64,000 nucleotides of DNA from Planctomycetota bacterium (GCA_023954375.1 JAMLIC010000008.1:1-64000); one strand, 5' to 3'. Positions 9,357 through 19,280 are shown, counted from the first letter of the stretch. Notes: generated by a model not told the origin, from the sequence alone. Numbers and translations are program-made.

Positions 9357-12300
9357 ATGCCGAGCTCCGTCCTGCGACGCGCGCCGCGCGCCGGGTTCCT
9401 CGTCTCCTGCTCGCTCCTCGCCAGCGCCGCGGCGGCGGGAGGCGCCGAGGTCACGATCGACTCGCGCCCGTTGACCGCGCCCTCACAGGGAGGTGCGGCG
9501 GACGTCAACCTGGTCGTCTCGCGACCAGGCTTCAGCACGCCGTTCTTCTCCGGGCTGCGCACGTTCGACCTGACGGACGGCGCGTACACCGTCTCGGTCG
9601 TGGTGCCAGGGGTGGCCCCGCACGGGACGTTCGTCGTCAGCGCCGGCGCGGTCGTGAGCGTGACGGGCGCCCTCGTCGCGATCGGACCCTCGAGCCTCGC
9701 GTTCGACCTCCAGCGCCTGGCCGCCGTGACGGTCGAAGCGGCCGGCCTCTCGGTCCCGGCGGGGCAGGCGCGCGTCGAGCTGTCAGGCGTCCTGGTCCGG
9801 GGGGGGACCTACACGGCCTACCTCCCGCCCGGGACGTTCCGGCTGGCCACCCAGGGGACGCACCCGACCACCGCGTACGGCACCTTCACCGTCGCGGGTG
9901 ACCTGACGGTCAGCGCCACCGGCGCGCTGACCGCCACCGCGACGGGCGGGCAGGCCGCACGCATCGGGTTCGACCCGGGGCAGCTGGCCGCGGTGACCGT
10001 CGTCGGGGGTCCCCTGACGGACCCGCCCGCGTCGGCCCTGCACCTGATCGGCAACGTCCAGCTCGGCGCCGGGACGACGACCACGCTCCTCCCGCCGGGC
10101 GCCTTCGTCGTCACCGCCTTCACCGGCCCGAACCATGTCTTCGGCGAGTTCGTCGTCGCCACGGACCTCACGGTCTCGGCCACGGGGGCTCTCCTGGTCA
10201 CCCCCACGGGGCCCAACGCCGCTCGGCTCGACTTCGACCTGGCCCGGCTGGCGGCCGTGACCCTCCAGGGCGGGCCGCTCTCGGAGCCGCCGGGCCAGCT
10301 CCGGTTCGCCATCAACGGCACGACCATGCTGCGGCAGGGGACGGTGACCGCGCATCTCCCGCCCGGCGCGTACCAGGTCGTCAACGCCGCGGGCGCGCAG
10401 CACGTCTACGGCGATCTGTCCGTCGCGCCTGACCTGTCCGTGAGCGCGACCGGCGCCCTCCTGGCCACGCCCACGGGCGAGCAGGCGACGCGCGTGGACT
10501 TCGACGTGGCGCGGCTGGCGGCCGTCACGCTGGGGCGCGCCGCGCTCTCGGACCCGCCGGGGGCCGTGCTGTCCCAGCTCACCGAGGTCGTGGTGCTCGG
10601 CGGCGGCGACGTGGTCGCCTACCTCCCGCCGGGGCCCTACACGTGGGCCACCGCGCGCCCGTACGGGGCCTTCGCCGTGGGGGCGGACCTGCGCGTCACG
10701 GTGACGTCGGGCGCGCTGCTCGCCACCGAGCACGGGGCGAACGCGACGCGGGTCGACGTCGACCGCCTCCGCGTGCATCACGTGCACCTCGAGCCGCTCC
10801 CGCCCGTGGCGCCGTACTCGATCGCCGGCGTGCTCAACGCGCGCTCGACGCCGGTGACCGTCGCCCTGCCGGCCGGCGCCTACACGTGCAACACCGTCGC
10901 CGGCGCCGCGCCGTTCACCGTGAGCGCGGGCGGCCTGTCGGAGACCCTCCTGCCCCCGGCGGCCCCGCGGGTGCAGGCGAGCCTGCGCGCGGCCGACGTC
11001 ACCGCGCCGACGCTCACCGTCCCGGGCCCGATCGTGGTCGCGCGCGAGGCGCCCGAGGGGACGCGGGTGAGCTTCGCCGTGACGGCGAGCGACGACCTCG
11101 ACCCGGACCCCTCGGTCACGTGCACCCCGCCGAGCGGGTCGACGTTCCCGCTCGGCCTGACCCAACGCGTCCACGCGGACGTTCACGGTGGTCGTGCAGG
11201 ACACGACCCCCCCGGCGCTGTCCGTCCCGCCGGACCTGACGCTCGAGGTCGCGGGCGGGGCGGCGCTCACGCCCGCGCACCCGGCGGTGGCCGCCTGGCT
11301 CGCGCAGGCGAGCGCGTCCGATGCGGCCGACCCCGCGCCGCGCGTGACGCACGACGCCGCCTCGTTCCCGGTCGACGCCACGACCGCCGTGACCTTCCGG
11401 GCCGAGGACGGGGCCGGCCTCGTCACGGTCGGCGTCGCCCGGCTCACGGTCGCGCTCGCCGAGGACCTGACGCTCACGATCACGTCGCCGGCGGACGGCG
11501 CCTGCGTCGCCGGGGCCGTGACCGTCGCCTGGACGGTCACCGGCGCCAGCGCGGTGCAGGTCGCGGCCACGCGCGACGGGGTGGACGCAGGCCCCGGGCC
11601 GACGTTCGGCGGGGACGGCGACTACGTGGTGACGGTCACCGCGTCGCGCTCGGGCGAGACGCTCGCGCGGACCGTCCGCTTCACGATCGACCGCGTCCCG
11701 CCGGTGGTCCGCCTGGAGTCCCCGGTCGCCCGCCTGCGTCCCGAGGCCGAGGCGCCCGAGGACGCGTACCTGGTCACGGTCACCCGCGAGCGCGGCCGGC
11801 TCCGCCTCGGCGGCGACCTGCCGATCGCCCTGCGCGCCGCGGCCCACGACGACGACGGTCTCCTGGGCGGCGTCGTCGCCCTGACGACCACCCTGGACGG
11901 CGCGCCCGTCGCGGCGGAGGCGTCCATCGAGCAGGCGCTCCTCTGCCAGCTCGGCGCGCCGCTCCTCGGGCGGCACGTCGTGGTGGTCGAGGCGGTCGAT
12001 GCCGCTGGCAACGTCGGGCGGGCGACCGTCGCCTTCGACGTGGTCCTCGCGCTCGACGAGGACGCGCTGCACGTCGCCGGCGTGCCCGGGCGTGGTCCGC
12101 TCACCGTGACGCTGACCCTCCCCGTCCTGCGCGACGGCGACTCGTGCGCCTGCGCCGGGGCGGACGACGAGGGCGGGGGGCCCCGCCCCGACGACCGCCT
12201 CTGCTCACCCGACGACCCGGGCGGGGCGGCGGACGTCGCGCTCGAGACGCTGCGGCTGCAGGCGCTGACGACCGGCCGGTCGGCGGCGCCGACTCGCGCG

Positions 12301-12459
12301 CAGCGGGCGGGTCATCAGCGCCTGGTGCTCACCTTCGACCGCGGCGCGCTCGCCGGGCCGGACGGGGCGACCGGCCCCATCTTCCGCCTGGTCGGTCGCT
12401 TCTTCGACGCGGCCGGCCCGGCGTTCGTCGCCCGCGGCGGCGCGGAGCGCGGCCACTGA
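9357..12459 (+). pseudogene. Exported repeat protein with HYR domain, frameshifted at about 11160
   Basis: The protein has a signal peptide and then about five tandem repeats of 84-89 residues (FDL/RLAAVT anchors at 9702, 9969, 10233, 10500 and 10752), each with a YLPPG-like turn and 'LTVSATGAL'. A HYR (hyalin repeat) domain follows from about 10990. In its middle the reading frame changes: the first frame reads FPLGLT then nonsense, and the domain resumes in another frame as NASTRTFTVVVQDTTPP. About 11 residues usual at this point in HYR domains are missing. The second frame continues through further Ig/HYR-like repeats to the TGA at 12459. Such proteins are cell-surface or secreted adhesins or matrix proteins. 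ATG start with GGGGAAG upstream. Without repair the first frame would end at 12512. Confidence 0.8.
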
Positions 12460-12508
12460 CCGGGCGCCCTGGCGTTCGCCTCGTGGGGCTCCGTCGGCGG
12501 ACGAGCGC

Positions 12509-13453
12509 GTGAGGGGCGTCCGAAGGACGGCGCGCCTCGTCGTCCCGGCGTCGGTCGCCTCCGCGCTCGGCGCCTGGTGCGCGGTCGTGCTCGGCGTGGC
12601 GGGGGGCAGCGACGCCCGGGCCTCACGGCCGACCCGGGGACCGGCCCCGCCGCCCGTCGTCGTCGGCGCCCGCCCCGAGGGCGTGGTCGGCGCGGCCCCG
12701 GCCGAGGCGGCGGCTCCACCCCCGGAGGCCGCGACGCCCGACCTCGACGTGGCCGACGAGCGGCTCGCGCGCGACCGAGGCGCCGCCGCGGGGCACAGGG
12801 CCGCCGCGCTGCGCCGCCTGGCGCGCGCATCGCCGGCGCGGGCGCGCGACGTGGCGCTGGAGGCGACGCGCGCGGGGGCCGACCTCCCCTCCCGCGAGGA
12901 CGACGCGCTCACCGCGGCGGCGCTGGCGACGCTCGCCGACCTCGCGCGGGAGGCGCCCCCGGGGCTCGAGGTCGGCAGGGAGGCGCTCCAGCTGCTGCGG
13001 CGATGCACGTCGCCCGAGGTGGCGCTCGCCTGCGGGGCCGCTCTCGACGTCGCCGCGGCGAACGGCCTCCCGGCCGTCGAGCTGCGGCAGGCGCTCCGCG
13101 CCACGCCGTCGCCGGTCGGCCGGGTCGCGCTGCTGCGCGCGCTCGAGCTCACGGGCGACGGTCGAGAGCGCGAGGTCGCCGCCGAGGAGGCGCTCCGCGA
13201 CGAGGACCCCCTCGTGCGCGCGACGGCCCTGGCGGGCCTCTCGGAGCGGCAGCTCGCCGCGCTGGCGCACGTCATCGCGGCCGACCCCGACCTCCGGCGC
13301 GCCGCCCCCCGCGCGCTCCGCCGCGCGCGGGGCCCCGAGGCGCGGCGGCTGCTGGCCTCGTGCGCGGCCGCCGAGCCGGACGTCGAGGTCGCCCGCGCGC
13401 TGCAAGCGGCGGCCTCGCTGCCCGCGCGCGCCGACGCGGAGGGCCTCCGGTGA
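12509..13453 (+). CDS. Exported or anchored HEAT-like helical repeat protein
   Basis: 314 aa. Residues 8-32 form a signal peptide or membrane anchor, then a Pro/Ala-rich linker (about 35-80). The remainder is a series of short alpha-helical pairs rich in Ala, Leu, Arg and Glu (for example 'EALRDEDPLVRATALAGL' near 227-244), the usual look of HEAT/PBS lyase-type repeats that bind proteins. The specific partner is unknown. GTG start at 12509 with a poor ribosome site, 49 bases after the preceding gene, so it may be translated from the same message. Convergent with the ABC exporter gene. Confidence 0.65.
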   Translation: MRGVRRTARLVVPASVASALGAWCAVVLGVAGGSDARASRPTRGPAPPPVVVGARPEGVVGAAPAEAAAPPPEAATPDLDVADERLARDRGAAAGHRAAALRRLARASPARARDVALEATRAGADLPSREDDALTAAALATLADLAREAPPGLEVGREALQLLRRCTSPEVALACGAALDVAAANGLPAVELRQALRATPSPVGRVALLRALELTGDGREREVAAEEALRDEDPLVRATALAGLSERQLAALAHVIAADPDLRRAAPRALRRARGPEARRLLASCAAAEPDVEVARALQAAASLPARADAEGLR

Positions 13454-13487
13454 TCGACGCCCCCGGGGAGCGGCGACTTCGGGGCGC

Positions 13488-15647
13488 TCACGCCGCCGGC
13501 CGCTCGCCCTCCCCGCCGAGCGCCTGCAGGGCCACGAGCCGCGCGTAGGCGCCGCCCAGGGCGACCAGCTCCTGGTGCGTGCCGCGCTCGACCACCTGCC
13601 CCTGGTCGAGCACCAGGATCTGGTCGGCGCGCAGCACGGTCGACAGGCGGTGGGCCACGACGACCGTGATCGCGCGCGGGGCGACCGTCGCCAGGGCCTG
13701 CTGCACGGCGCGCTCGGTGCGTGTGTCGAGCGCGCTCGTCCCCTCGTCGAGGACGATCACGTCGGCGTCGCGGAGGAACGCGCGGGCGAGCGCGACCCGC
13801 TGCACCTGGCCGCCCGAGAGCTTGCCGCCGCGCTCGCCGACGTCGTGGTCGTAGCCGTCCGCGAGCGCCATGACGTCCTCGTGGACGCCGGCCAGCTTCG
13901 CCGCCGCCTCCACCTCGGCGTCGGTCGCGTCGAGGCGCCCGTAGCGGATGTTCTCGCGCACCGTGCCGCGGAAGAGGAACTGCGCCTGCGGCACGACGGT
14001 GAGCCGGTCGAGGTAGCTGGCGCGCGTGAAGGCGCGGCGGTCGACGCCGTCGACCAGGATCGCGCCGCTCGTGGGGTCGCGCAGCCAGGTGAGCAGGTCG
14101 ATCAGGGTCGACTTGCCGCTGCCGGTCGCGCCGACGATCGCCACGGTCGTGCCCACGCGGGCGCTGAAGCTCACGTCGCGCAGCGCCAGCCCCGCCGCGC
14201 CCTCGCCGGCGCCGTCGTAGCGGAACGAGACCCCCTCGAAGCGGAGCTCCTCGCGGATCCGGTCGAGCGGCGCCGCGCCCGGCGCGTCCGGCGCCTCGGG
14301 CCGCTGCTCGAACAGCTCGAACACGCGCTCGAGGGCGGCCTGCGAGTCGTGCACGTGGTTCATGGCCTCGCCGAGCCCGCGGATCGGCAGGTACATGAGG
14401 AGCAGCAGCCCCAGGAACGCGCCGAGCGTGCCGGTGCTCAGGCCCCACCACCGGTTGAGCACGACGAAGCTCATCGCCAGGACGATCAGCGGCAGGGTCA
14501 CGTCGTTCATGACCTGCACCCAGGCCTTGGCCCCCTCGCGGGCGCGGACCGAGGCGATCTGGGCGTCGCGCGTCTCGGCGGCCTGCCGCTCGAGCCGCCG
14601 GCGCTCGTGGTCCTCGCGCTGGAAGGCCTTGACCGTGCGCATGCCCGAGAGGAGCTGCTGCAGGGCCTCGAGCAGGTCGCCCATGGCCGTCATGCGCCGG
14701 CGCGACGCCCGGCGCAGCTTGCGCGCCGAGAGGCGCAGCGGCCAGAGGACCCCGCCGCCCAGGAGCACCGAGACGACGGTGAGCTGCCAGGAGAGGACGA
14801 GCGCCGCCCCGATCAGCACGAGCAGCCGCACGAGCTGCACGACGAGGTCCGAGGTGAGGCTCGTGACGAGGATCGAGAGCTGGTGCAGGTCGGTCGTCAG
14901 CCGGCTGAGCAGGTCGCCGCGGCGCTCGCGGTCGTAGAAGGAGAGCGGCAGGGTGAGGAGGTGCGCGGCGAGGCGCGCCTGGACGTCGAAGAACACGCGG
15001 ATCGTGATCAGCCGCGAGAAGAACGCCGTGACGTACTCGGCCACGGCCAGGCCGAGGGCCAGGAGGAGGGCGATCACGACGATCCGGTGGAGCGTCCCCT
15101 GCACCGAGGCGTAGACGACCTCGTAGGCCTGGCGCCGCGCGCGGAGCGAGAGCCCCGTCGCCAGGGCCGGGTCGTCCGGCGCGAGGGCCACGGCGCGGGC
15201 CTGGACCCGCGCCGCGCGGGCCAGCGCGGTCCAGAGGGCCGGGTCGACCTGCTCCGCCGCCAGGTCGTCGGCGACGCGCGCGAGCGTCTCGTCGGTGCGG
15301 CGGAGGAGGGCGCCGAGGTCCGCCGCGACGCCGGGCAGGGGGGGGACGCCGAGGCGCGGGTCGCGGCGGACCGCCTCGACCTCCTCGGGCGGCGGCGCCG
15401 GCACGGCGTCGATGGCCGCGTCGACCGCCGCCTTCGGGGCCTGCGCCTCCATCTCGTCGCTGAGCTGCGCCCGCGCGTCGCCGCCGCGCACGAAGACCCG
15501 GTTCACCAGCGGCTCGACGAGCCAGGCGCGCCCGGCGTCGAACGCGGCGTAGGCCAGCGCGCCCGCGAGCAGGAGCGCCGCCAGGCCGAGCTGGGGGCGG
15601 AAGAACGGCCACAGGAGCAGGAGGTCGCGGTACTTCCGCCCCGTCAC
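13488..15647 (-). CDS. MsbA-like ABC exporter with large periplasmic insert
   Basis: 719 aa half-transporter: membrane domain (about 15-430) fused to an ATPase domain. Walker A GATGSGKST at 506-514, signature LSGGQ near 610, Walker B VIVLDE near 630 and the H-loop AHRLS near 664 are all intact, so it should be active as a homodimer. It probably exports a lipid-linked glycan or lipid made by the surrounding glycosyltransferases. Unlike MsbA, where the first outer loop is short, about 125 residues (about 47-170) separate the first and second membrane helices. The GTG start overlaps the stop of the upstream glycosyltransferase (GTGA), implying coupled translation. Confidence 0.9.
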   Translation of the reverse strand: MTGRKYRDLLLLWPFFRPQLGLAALLLAGALAYAAFDAGRAWLVEPLVNRVFVRGGDARAQLSDEMEAQAPKAAVDAAIDAVPAPPPEEVEAVRRDPRLGVPPLPGVAADLGALLRRTDETLARVADDLAAEQVDPALWTALARAARVQARAVALAPDDPALATGLSLRARRQAYEVVYASVQGTLHRIVVIALLLALGLAVAEYVTAFFSRLITIRVFFDVQARLAAHLLTLPLSFYDRERRGDLLSRLTTDLHQLSILVTSLTSDLVVQLVRLLVLIGAALVLSWQLTVVSVLLGGGVLWPLRLSARKLRRASRRRMTAMGDLLEALQQLLSGMRTVKAFQREDHERRRLERQAAETRDAQIASVRAREGAKAWVQVMNDVTLPLIVLAMSFVVLNRWWGLSTGTLGAFLGLLLLMYLPIRGLGEAMNHVHDSQAALERVFELFEQRPEAPDAPGAAPLDRIREELRFEGVSFRYDGAGEGAAGLALRDVSFSARVGTTVAIVGATGSGKSTLIDLLTWLRDPTSGAILVDGVDRRAFTRASYLDRLTVVPQAQFLFRGTVRENIRYGRLDATDAEVEAAAKLAGVHEDVMALADGYDHDVGERGGKLSGGQVQRVALARAFLRDADVIVLDEGTSALDTRTERAVQQALATVAPRAITVVVAHRLSTVLRADQILVLDQGQVVERGTHQELVALGGAYARLVALQALGGEGERPAA

Positions 15648-16798
15648 CGCCGCCCCCCCGCGAGCCGCTGATAGGCGCGGATGGTCCCCTCGACCATGGC
15701 GTCGGTCGAGAAGCGCTCGACCACGCGCGCCCGCGCGGCGGCGGCCAGGCGCCCGCCGAGCGCCGGGTCGTCGAGGAGGCGCAGGACGGCGGCGGCGAGC
15801 GCGGCCGCGTCGCGCACAGGGCAGAGGAGCCCGGTCACGCCGTCCTCGATCGACTCGGGCATGCCGCCCGCGCGCGTGCCGACGACCGGGGCGCCGGCGG
15901 CCATGGCGTCGAGGACGCTCGTCCCCAGCCCCTCCATGTGGCTCGGCATGACGAACACGTCGAGCGCCTTGAGCAGGCTCGGCACGTCCTCGCGGAAGCC
16001 GGGGAAGCGCAGCTGCCCGGTCACGCCCAGGCGCGCGGCCAGCGCCTCGAGCTCGCCCTTGAGCTCGCCGTCGCCCACGATCGCGCACACGGTCCGGGGG
16101 CGGGCGGCCAGGATCGCCGGCATGGCCTCGACCAGGTAGCGCTGCCCCTTGTGGTCGGCCATGTGGGCGACGTTGGCGATCAGCGCGTGGTCGGGCGGGA
16201 CGCCCAGCTCCGCGCGCAGGGCGTCGCGCCGGTCGGGCGCGGCGTCGATCTTCGCCACGTCGATCCCCGAGTGCACGCACTCGACCCGCTCGGCCGGCAC
16301 GCCGTCGCCGAGGAGCACCTGCCGGATCGCCTCGGAGACGGTCACGTAGAGGTCGACGCCGTGGCGGTACTTCAGCCCGTTGAGGCCGAAGAACGAGCGC
16401 CGGTAGATCGAGAAGTCGACGCGGCGCGAGACGACGACCTTCGGGCGGCGCCGCCCGAACAGGGCCGCGGCGATCGCCCCGAGCGTGTGGGCGTGCGAGG
16501 TGTGGGCGTGGACGACCTCGAAGCGCCCCGCGCGCAGGAGGTGGTGGAGGTGCAGCGCCGCCAGCAGGTCGGCCTCGCCGCGCATGCGCAGCGCGCGCGC
16601 CGGGAGCCCCCGCGCGCGCGCCCGCTCGAGCATGGGGCCGCCGGGCTGGGCCACGAGGAGCGAGGGCACGCCGCGGGCGCGCAGCCCCTCGAGCAGGTAG
16701 AGCACCTGCTGCTCGCCGCCGCGCCAGGTGGGCTCGGTGTTGAGGTGCAGGACGCGCGGCGCGGCGGCGGGGGCGGCGAGGGGCGTCGTCGAGGTCAC
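15644..16798 (-). CDS. GT4-family glycosyltransferase
   Basis: 384 aa GT-B fold enzyme. The N-terminal Rossmann domain opens with the usual 'VLHLNTEPTWRGGEQQVL' and contains HAHTSHAHTL; the C-terminal domain has the nucleotide-sugar site with E-x7-E (MEGLGTSVLDAM, near residue 293). Retaining sugar transfer in the cytoplasm onto a lipid or glycan acceptor is expected; donor and acceptor are unknown. The GTG start shares four bases with the stop of the upstream glycosyltransferase, and its own stop overlaps the ABC exporter start, so three genes form a tightly coupled operon. Confidence 0.88.
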   Translation of the reverse strand: MTSTTPLAAPAAAPRVLHLNTEPTWRGGEQQVLYLLEGLRARGVPSLLVAQPGGPMLERARARGLPARALRMRGEADLLAALHLHHLLRAGRFEVVHAHTSHAHTLGAIAAALFGRRRPKVVVSRRVDFSIYRRSFFGLNGLKYRHGVDLYVTVSEAIRQVLLGDGVPAERVECVHSGIDVAKIDAAPDRRDALRAELGVPPDHALIANVAHMADHKGQRYLVEAMPAILAARPRTVCAIVGDGELKGELEALAARLGVTGQLRFPGFREDVPSLLKALDVFVMPSHMEGLGTSVLDAMAAGAPVVGTRAGGMPESIEDGVTGLLCPVRDAAALAAAVLRLLDDPALGGRLAAAARARVVERFSTDAMVEGTIRAYQRLAGGRR

Positions 16799-17943
16799 CG
16801 CGTCACGGCCGGCGCCTTGCCGGCGGCGACCTGCTCGTAGACCTCGAGCACCTCGCGCGCGTGCCGGGCGAAGGACCAGCGCTCGGCCGTCTCCCGGGCG
16901 GCCTGGCACATGCGCGTCCGCGCCTCCTCGTCGGTCGCCAGGCGCGCGAGCAGGTCGACGGCCTGCGCCGGGTCGAAGGGGTCGTCGAGGACGAACCCGT
17001 CGCGCCCGTGCTCGATCACCTCGGCCGCGCCCACGCGGCGCGAGGCGATCACCGGCACGCCGCCGGCCATGGCCTCCCAGGCGGCGCGCGAGAACGGCGC
17101 CTCGGCGCGCGCGGGGAGGAGGACGACGTCGGCGAGGGCGATCCAGCGCTCGAGCAGGTGCTGCGGCCCGTAGAACTTCAGGTGGTCGTACACCCCCTCC
17201 GCCTTGCAGCGGGCGCTCATCTCCGCCTCGACCTGCTTCTTCTCGCGCCCGACGACGCCGAAGCGCACGGCGCGCCCGCCCGGCAGGCCGCGCTCCTTGA
17301 GGCGGCGGCAGACCTCGATCAGCCCGGGGACGTCCGACTCGCGGTAGGCGTTGGTCAGGCAGAGGACCACGAACGCGCCCGGGGCGACGGCGATCCGCTC
17401 GCGGTAGGCGGCCCCCCACTGGGCGCGCAGGCCCGGGTTGAAGCGCTCGGCGTCGGCGCCCGGGCGGCTGACGACGACCTCGTCGCCCAGGCCGAAGCGG
17501 CGGCGCAGGCCCTCGGCGACGGCGTCCGTCGGCGCGAGCACCCGCGCGGCCGCGCCGCCGCCGTGGCGGCGGGCCTCGATCGCCCGCCGCTGGCGCGCGA
17601 GCAGGCCCTCGCGCTTGCCGGCGGGCGGCGGGGGCGCCTCGGCCCCGACCGAGAGCACGTCCTGCGCGCTGCTCCAGGAGAGGCCGTGGACGACGTCCCA
17701 CTCCGCGCGCCGCACGTGGCGCGTGACCCAGCGGTCGAAGCTCCACGCGCGCATGAAGTCGATCCCCTTCCAGGGGTCGGGGACGCGGCGCAGGCGCGCG
17801 CGCGGGTCGAGGCCGCGGGTCCAGGGCGACGTGGGCGTGAACAGGTGCACCTCGTGCCCCGCGTCCAGCACGCCGCGAAGGAGGTCGGCCGCGTAGCCGT
17901 CGGCGTCGGGGCCGTCCTGGGCGTGGGTGATCGCGATCCTCAT
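16795..17943 (-). CDS. GT4-family glycosyltransferase
   Basis: 382 aa GT-B enzyme, first gene of the operon leading to the exporter. The start MRIAITHAQDGPDADGYA and the HGLSW segment near 87 belong to the acceptor-binding domain; residues 290-320 hold the C-terminal 'EAPFSRAAWEAMAGGVPVIA' sugar-nucleotide motif. The first residue of the usual E-x7-E is present (E in AEAPFS) and the second is the E of WEAM. The ATG at 17943 is followed by normal coding, whereas upstream codons belong to an inverted-repeat element. An ACAATAC stretch lies about 10 bases before the ATG. Confidence 0.87.
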   Translation of the reverse strand: MRIAITHAQDGPDADGYAADLLRGVLDAGHEVHLFTPTSPWTRGLDPRARLRRVPDPWKGIDFMRAWSFDRWVTRHVRRAEWDVVHGLSWSSAQDVLSVGAEAPPPPAGKREGLLARQRRAIEARRHGGGAAARVLAPTDAVAEGLRRRFGLGDEVVVSRPGADAERFNPGLRAQWGAAYRERIAVAPGAFVVLCLTNAYRESDVPGLIEVCRRLKERGLPGGRAVRFGVVGREKKQVEAEMSARCKAEGVYDHLKFYGPQHLLERWIALADVVLLPARAEAPFSRAAWEAMAGGVPVIASRRVGAAEVIEHGRDGFVLDDPFDPAQAVDLLARLATDEEARTRMCQAARETAERWSFARHAREVLEVYEQVAAGKAPAVTR

Positions 17944-18000
17944 GGGCGCGTATTGTGCCCAGGGGGCCTCTGGTTTCAACAGAGACGATCGGAGGTCGCG

Positions 18001-18075
18001 CACCACGGAGGACACGGAGAGGGAGGACGCGCTCCTCGCGTGTCCTCCCTCCGTGACCTCCGTGTCCACCGTGGT
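18001..18075. repeat. CACGGAG-type inverted repeat, copy 1
   Basis: Left arm CACCACGGAGGACACGGAG at 18001-18019, extending as GGGAGGAC; right arm 18041-18075 is the approximate reverse complement, ending CCACCGTGGTG. It sits between two minus-strand glycosyltransferase genes. A related element lies at 39035-39178. It is non-coding, and could be a transcript-end hairpin or a miniature mobile element. Confidence 0.75.
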
Positions 18076-18088
18076 GAGGATCCTCTCG

Positions 18089-19105
18089 TCACGACGCCTG
18101 GACCGGCGGCGGCGGGCCCCGCTTCGGCCGGCGCGCCGAGCGCGACGCGGGCGGCAGCCCGGCGGCCTGGCGCACCATGGCCCACGCGGCGCGGGTCACC
18201 GCCACGACGCCGTTCTCGGAGGCGAGCGTGAGCGGCCGCAGGCGCGCCGCGTTCCTCACCTCCCGCAGGGCGGCGCCGGGCGCGTCGAGGGCCACCTTGC
18301 GGGCCTTCTTCAGCCCCTCGCGGGCGACCGCCGCCCGCAGGCGCGCGATCACGGCGGGCGGGAACAGCCCGCGGCGAGCGGCGAGGTCGACCGCGTCGCG
18401 CTTGGCGCGCAGGAGCTCGGCGTTCATCTGCGCGAACGTGTGCTGCGAGCTCGTCGAGGCGGCGTGGCGCCGGTAGGCGTAGAGGACCTCGTGCACGTAG
18501 GCGACGTCGTGGTCGAGCGTGATCCGCAGGAACAGGTCCAGGTCGGCGGCGAAGCCGTAGGCCCGGTCGAAGCCGCCCACGCCGAGGAGCGCCGCGCGCC
18601 GGTAGACGGCCGTCGGGCAGCACACGGGGGTGTGCAGGGTCACGATCCGCTGGAAGTAGTCGCGCCCGTCGCGGACGAAGTCGGCCAGGTGGTCGAGCTC
18701 GAGGTGCTCCCAGCGCTCGCCCGTGGGCGCGCCGGTCTCGTCGACCGAGCGCCAGCCCGTGTGCACGAACCCCGCCCGCGGCGCGGCGTCGAGCGCGGCG
18801 ACGGCCCGCTCGAGGAAGGTCGGCGCCATCTGGTCGTCCTGGTGGGCGACGTTGACCAGCTCGCCGCGGGCGAGCTCGACGCAGCGGTTCCAGTTGCCGG
18901 CGAGGCCCTGCCGCTCGGCGTTCCGGTGGACGGTCGCCCCCAGCTCCGCCGCGGCGCGCAGGACCTCGTCGTCCGAGCCGTCGTCGACGACGATCACCTC
19001 GCGGTCGGTGAACGTCTGCCCGAGCGCCGCCTCGAGCGCCGGCAGGAACAGCGCGGGACGGGCGCGGTACGTCGGGAACGCGATCGTGACCTTCGGCCCG
19101 CTCAT
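18089..19105 (-). CDS. GT2-family glycosyltransferase
   Basis: 338 aa. GT-A fold with the normal order: VTIAFPTYRARP start, VVDDGSDD (nucleotide-binding Asp pair, residues 39-46), HQDDQ near 88 replacing the metal-binding DxD, and a WEHLELDH acceptor segment. The C-terminal 100 residues are basic and helical and may contact the membrane. Inverting transfer of a sugar to a growing glycan is expected. ATG start at 19105. It is divergent from the GT4 gene at 19281, with two strong hairpins between the two. Confidence 0.87.
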   Translation of the reverse strand: MSGPKVTIAFPTYRARPALFLPALEAALGQTFTDREVIVVDDGSDDEVLRAAAELGATVHRNAERQGLAGNWNRCVELARGELVNVAHQDDQMAPTFLERAVAALDAAPRAGFVHTGWRSVDETGAPTGERWEHLELDHLADFVRDGRDYFQRIVTLHTPVCCPTAVYRRAALLGVGGFDRAYGFAADLDLFLRITLDHDVAYVHEVLYAYRRHAASTSSQHTFAQMNAELLRAKRDAVDLAARRGLFPPAVIARLRAAVAREGLKKARKVALDAPGAALREVRNAARLRPLTLASENGVVAVTRAAWAMVRQAAGLPPASRSARRPKRGPPPPVQAS

Positions 19106-19145
19106 CCAGCCCTCTGTCGATCCGTCGACCCGGAGTCGGCGAGCC

Positions 19146-19212
19146 GGGAGGACCCGCTTCGCGGGTCCTCCCTCGCCTTCGCTTCGCGGCGCTCGGCGCG
19201 GCAGAGCCGCGC
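19146..19212. promoter_or_regulatory. Two perfect hairpins in a divergent intergenic region
   Basis: Positions 19146-19172 hold GGGAGGACCCGC, three bases, then its exact complement (12-bp stem). Positions 19196-19212 hold GCGCGGC-AGA-GCCGCGC (7-bp stem). Both lie between the divergent starts at 19105 and 19281, where a terminator is not needed, so an operator, attenuator or transcript barrier is possible. Confidence 0.55.
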
Positions 19213-19266
19213 CTGCGCCCGCTCGCGCCGGGGCCCTCTGACCACCGGGGTGCTCATGATATCGCG

Positions 19267-19272
19267 TATACT
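19267..19272 (+). promoter_or_regulatory. -10 element TATACT, leaderless arrangement
   Basis: TATACT ends eight bases before the GTG at 19281, so transcription would start at or within a base or two of the first codon. The same arrangement is seen at 22433 and 25108. Confidence 0.55.
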
Positions 19273-19280
19273 CCCCGCCC

